Shown in pieces: positions 5,511 to 8,298 of a stretch of 8,298 bases of DNA (its first letter is position 1; each line of letters begins with the position of its first letter). The position numbers and the translations under genes were made by a program. The notes below the pieces were generated by a model. That model did no database searches. It saw nothing but the letters and a program-made list of their open reading frames with translations, and was not told the DNA's origin. Source of the DNA: CAVUUN01 sp964421755 (GTDB taxonomy: Bacteria; Acidobacteriota; UBA6911; RPQK01); the NCBI GenBank assembly GCA_964421755.1, contig CAYQYP010000196.1:1-8298 (forward strand), read 5' to 3'.

Positions 5511-8111
5511 TTACCTTCGGCGTTCCCGGCCGCCGCCGCCGCGCTGCGGTCCGCTGCTCGCTCCACCGCCGGACGGGGCGCTTCGCGGAGACGAATAGCT
5601 CGGACCCTGCGACCGCGGAGCCTGGTAGCTGGGCGAGTAGGACCGCGGGGCTTCGCTCCGGCGCGGCGCTTCGTATCGCGGTGCTTCCATGCGGCGCGGC
5701 GCCTCATACCTCGGGCTCACTGACCGTGGGGATTCGTAGGTGCGCGGGGTTGACTGGAAGCTGCGTGGCGATTCGGAGCCCCCTCGCCGCTCGAAACTCC
5801 TGGGCTGTTCGGAACGCGCGGGACCACTGCGCGACGGCTCGAAAGTGCGCGGTTGAGTCTGGAAACTCCGCGGCTGAGACTCGGTCGAGCCCGACTCAAA
5901 GTTCCTGGATGGCCCGGAGCTCCGCGGCTGCTCGAATCTTCTAGGCTGTGCCTGCCTCTCGGGACCAATCTGCCTCGGGCTTTCGAGTGTTCTGCGATCA
6001 CCCTGCTCGGAGTAGTTCCCGCTCGAGCCGGAACCGCGGTCATACCTGAAGACTCGGCGTTCCGATTGGTCGGAGCTGCGGGCAGGCCCGCCCGAGAACC
6101 TGTTCCACGCGTCATTGCTCGGTTCGCTTCTGGGTCTCTCCACCTCATTGAACCGGGAGCTTGAGCTTCCCAGGTTGGGGGTGTCCGGCGTCACGCTACT
6201 CTGCGGCCCACGTTCCTCGGGCGTGCGCGTACCGGCGCCGGGTGTCCGACGAGACGGGGTCCCTGGCTCAGTACGAGGCGTCTCGGGTGTCGACTTCTGC
6301 ACGCCACCGCTATCCGGTGTCGTCTGGTTTTGTCGGCCGAAACGGCTCCAGTTACCGCGCCCGGATGTCCGATCCCGGGTCGGACCGGAAGTCCCGCCCT
6401 GATCGGGCTTCACAGCATTCGAAACATCCGTGTCCCGCCGCGATTCGCCGGCACGGCCGGGAGCGGTACCACTGCCCGAGCCGAGATTGCGCGCCGGCTG
6501 GTCGGCATTGGGGGTGGCCCGTGACGGACCGCCTGCAGACCCGCGGCTCTCGCCGCTCCGATCCCGGATGGTGGAACCGGGCTGGCTGGTCACGTCGCGT
6601 TCGACCATTCGTCGGAGCCCCTCTGTTCCGTCCGCGAAGGAATTGGAAACCTTTGGGGGCTCCCGCTTGCTGAAGAAACGACTGGGTTGGCCACCGGTGT
6701 CCCGCGCCGAAGCTCGGCTGACCTCGCGGTCGACAGACTTGAGGCTCTCCCTGGTCGGGACAGCAGGGGGCGTCCCGGCAACAAGGTGTCCATTCTGGAG
6801 CTCCGATCGCTCGATGCGCGACCTGCGATCGGTTCGGCCGCGCGTGAAGTCATCTGTGCTGACCGCCGTCACGCTGTTGCGCAGCTGGTCGTTCGCCAGG
6901 CCGTCCAAATTGGACATGCGCGGACGGCGATAGCGAGAACCATCTGCCAGCGGCGGCAGAGAATCGACGTTACGGACATTTCGAATATTGGTGATGTTCG
7001 TTATGTTGGTGATATTGACGTGGTTGTAATGGTTGCGGTGACCCCACCACGGATAGTAGTGATCATGCGGTCCAATCGGCAGCCACCCGATCCGGTTGTA
7101 GCCCCATCCGAGGCCGAACGAGAAGTGGAAGCGGCCATAGCCGAACCCAAGGAACGAGACGTAAGCCGGTGCCCAAACGGGTCGATAGTAATGATGTACC
7201 GGTCCCGGCCACCAGTACCAGGCGTTCGCGTGGTGGAACCAGCGTCCGTAGTGATACGGCGCCCAGCCCCATGGCTCATAGGACACCCAGGTCCAGCCGA
7301 AGTAAGGTTCCCAGGTCCATCGTCCCGAACGATAAGGCGCCCAATACGGATCCACAGCCGGCGACCAGCACCAATCGTATCCGTTGATCCGGACCCACCG
7401 GCCATAGCGGTCGAGATCGTGGGCCCCGGTGTAGTAGCGGTTCGCGTATCCCCAGCTTTGCGCTCGATCGATGACGTCGTCGCGCTCCTCGACCCAACGG
7501 TCCCAGCCGTCCTTGTCCGGGGCCTTGGCCAGCTGGTATTCGGGATCCGAGTCGCCCCGGACCATGATCATCTGGTTCTTCTTGATGACAACGCTTCCCT
7601 GGGAGGTGGAGGCCTCAGCCTCGCCCTTTCGGACCATCACTTGGGTCTCCCCGTTCGGTTTCACCTCGATCCGGTAAACGCCTTCTTTCAGCGGCCGGAT
7701 GGCTACGTTGGGAGTGTTGATCTCGACTTTCGCCTCGTTGGACCCATCAATGCTCAGGGTTATAAGTCCGCGCGACAGCTGCAGTTGAACATTAGTGCGT
7801 GACAGATCAGCTATGCGGACTTCCGTGTCGTCGCCCACTCTCAGGAGATTGGCGTGATCCAGCTCGACTTCAGCTCGCGAAGCTGATGCCGTCGAAACGG
7901 TGTCGGTCCGGACGAGGGGGGTGTTGATCGTTACCGCCACCCAGTCGCCTGAATCGCCCCGCATGCTCGACACATCACCGCGTATCAAGCTGACACGAGC
8001 AACACCGGGTTGCAGGTCCGCCGCCTGGAGGACGAAGGTGCCGCCGACCACACCGGCGAGAAAGACCGCCCAGAGGATCGTAAACACCGAAACACCGCGT
8101 TTGCCTAACAT
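5511..8111 (-). CDS. Exported FecR-domain protein with Trp/Tyr-rich DUF6600-like region and long Ser/Arg/Pro-rich tail
   Basis: An 866-aa protein. Residues ~7-31 are a signal sequence or anchor (VSVFTILWAVFLAGVVGGTF, then VLQA). Residues ~35-185 contain a FecR-like beta domain (RAEVELDHANLLRVGDDTEV, LSRGLITLSI, VRKGEAEAST). Residues ~215-365 are extremely rich in Trp, Tyr, Gly and His, with the repeated theme GRW..W.PY.GW.WV..EPWGWAPYHYGRW typical of DUF6600-like regions after FecR domains. A short NIT repeat follows (366-382), then ~480 residues of low-complexity Ser/Arg/Pro/Gly sequence; from ~720 it becomes PRSF/PRTY/RYEAPRR repeats, ending GGGGRERRR. There is no cytoplasmic anti-sigma segment and no sigma-factor gene nearby, so a classical FecR regulatory role is unlikely; a periplasmic or surface structural or binding role is more likely. 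ATG 8111 has AGGAG 8 nt upstream. Element 2 begins directly after the stop. Confidence 0.85.
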   Translation of the reverse strand: MLGKRGVSVFTILWAVFLAGVVGGTFVLQAADLQPGVARVSLIRGDVSSMRGDSGDWVAVTINTPLVRTDTVSTASASRAEVELDHANLLRVGDDTEVRIADLSRTNVQLQLSRGLITLSIDGSNEAKVEINTPNVAIRPLKEGVYRIEVKPNGETQVMVRKGEAEASTSQGSVVIKKNQMIMVRGDSDPEYQLAKAPDKDGWDRWVEERDDVIDRAQSWGYANRYYTGAHDLDRYGRWVRINGYDWCWSPAVDPYWAPYRSGRWTWEPYFGWTWVSYEPWGWAPYHYGRWFHHANAWYWWPGPVHHYYRPVWAPAYVSFLGFGYGRFHFSFGLGWGYNRIGWLPIGPHDHYYPWWGHRNHYNHVNITNITNITNIRNVRNVDSLPPLADGSRYRRPRMSNLDGLANDQLRNSVTAVSTDDFTRGRTDRRSRIERSELQNGHLVAGTPPAVPTRESLKSVDREVSRASARDTGGQPSRFFSKREPPKVSNSFADGTEGLRRMVERDVTSQPGSTIRDRSGESRGSAGGPSRATPNADQPARNLGSGSGTAPGRAGESRRDTDVSNAVKPDQGGTSGPTRDRTSGRGNWSRFGRQNQTTPDSGGVQKSTPETPRTEPGTPSRRTPGAGTRTPEERGPQSSVTPDTPNLGSSSSRFNEVERPRSEPSNDAWNRFSGGPARSSDQSERRVFRYDRGSGSSGNYSEQGDRRTLESPRQIGPERQAQPRRFEQPRSSGPSRNFESGSTESQPRSFQTQPRTFEPSRSGPARSEQPRSFERRGGSESPRSFQSTPRTYESPRSVSPRYEAPRRMEAPRYEAPRRSEAPRSYSPSYQAPRSQGPSYSSPRSAPSGGGASSGPQRGGGGRERRR
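5577..5954 (-). repeat. Coding repeat region: PRSF/PRTY/RYEAPRR motifs in the FecR protein tail
   Basis: Residues ~720-845 of the FecR protein hold 15 Pro-Arg dipeptides, mostly preceded by Gln, Ser, Thr or Ala and followed by Ser, Thr, Tyr or Arg. The unit YEAPRR(M/S)EAPR occurs twice in tandem. The DNA copies are degenerate, so selection seems to act on the peptide pattern rather than on a recent DNA expansion. Confidence 0.75.
6966..7016 (-). repeat. Coding micro-repeat NIT/NIR/NVR in the FecR protein
   Basis: Residues 366-382 read NITNITNITNIRNVRNV: three copies of Asn-Ile-Thr, then Asn-Ile-Arg, Asn-Val-Arg and Asn-Val, encoded by a decaying 9-bp tandem repeat. It joins the Trp/Tyr-rich region to the low-complexity tail. 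Confidence 0.75.
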
Positions 8112-8119
8112 GGCTCACT

Positions 8120-8124
8120 CTCCT
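8120..8124 (-). promoter_or_regulatory. Shine-Dalgarno AGGAG of the FecR gene
   Basis: AGGAG stands 8 nt before the ATG at 8111, an ideal distance, and fixes the start. The 130 bp further upstream show no convincing promoter. Confidence 0.7.
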
Positions 8125-8254
8125 GGGAACCAGAATCCACGTTCCCTGAAACCGCACCGAGAACCAAGAACCTCTACTGCGGCGTCGCCTCCTGCGCGCC
8201 CTGTCTCGATTCTCTCACATCCACTTTGTTAGATGCGGGTAAAGTCCCCGCGGT

Positions 8255-8298
8255 TCAAGAAACGAGGATCCAAAAGCCGATTACGATGAGGATCCAAA
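8255..8298 (-). CDS. Possible C-terminal tail of an upstream membrane protein (cut by right edge)
   Basis: One minus-strand frame open to the window edge reads WILIVIGFWILVS and then TGA (8257-8255). The 13 residues are almost all hydrophobic, as in a C-terminal transmembrane helix, and most codons end in G or C as in the neighbouring genes. An 11-bp direct repeat (8264-8274 and 8288-8298) has a 24-bp period, exactly eight codons, giving WIL twice. The other open frame (ending at 8229) encodes a charged peptide with AT-rich third positions and is less likely. With only 13 codons the family cannot be named. Confidence 0.4.
   Translation of the reverse strand, partial: WILIVIGFWILVS

Noticed and set aside
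6687..7802. Plus-strand open frame of 371 codons opposite the FecR gene
   Set aside because: Antisense shadow; the minus strand has a good ribosome site and recognisable FecR and aromatic regions.
8235..8251. Small hairpin GCGGG-N7-CCCGC downstream of the putative upstream gene
   Set aside because: Only 5 bp with no U tract, so not enough to call a terminator.
8228..8258. Candidate FecR promoter TTGAAC / TCTAAC
   Set aside because: The spacer is 19 nt and the -10 matches only four of six positions; it overlaps the end of the putative upstream gene.

Overview
The window looks like chromosomal DNA of an Acidobacteriota member, probably a Solibacter/Bryobacter- or Vicinamibacteria-like soil lineage. 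This rests on three things: moderately high GC, an Oar-type TonB-dependent receptor with an N-terminal carboxypeptidase-regulatory-like domain and a C-terminus ending in the PRYIQFQ..Y pattern, and a FecR protein carrying a Trp/Tyr-rich DUF6600-like domain. The assignment is by pattern recognition only. All supported genes lie on the minus strand, so transcription runs from high to low coordinates.

In transcriptional order: (1) 8255-8298, a possible hydrophobic C-terminal tail of a gene cut by the window edge. (2) 5511-8111, an 866-aa exported FecR-domain protein with a Trp/Tyr-rich middle and a very long Ser/Arg/Pro/Gln-rich tail. (3) 4504-5382, an exported sugar phosphate isomerase/epimerase-like TIM-barrel protein. 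(4) 482-4222, a complete 1246-aa TonB-dependent outer-membrane receptor. (5) 232-300, a remnant of the last ~22 codons of a second, related receptor. (6) 1-138, the N-terminus of a membrane protein, probably an MFS transporter, running off the left edge.

The intergenic DNA is unusually structured. Two related long palindromes built on CACGGA/TCCGTG lie directly at the 3' ends of the isomerase and FecR genes. The first has a 48-bp stem whose arm includes the isomerase stop codon. The receptor gene ends in a strong bidirectional hairpin terminator, beside nine tandem copies of a 7-bp GCAGYGS repeat, a 26-bp inverted repeat, the receptor remnant, and a second GC-rich hairpin.

Functionally, the receptor, the exported isomerase-like enzyme and the possible transporter would fit uptake and processing of an organic substrate, perhaps a carbohydrate. 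No substrate can be read from the sequence, and the genes are separated by terminator-like structures, so they need not form one operon. I see no defence system, CRISPR array, transposase, tRNA or rRNA. The most unusual items are the paired 3'-end palindromes, the receptor remnant with its own hairpin, and the low-complexity tail of the FecR protein.
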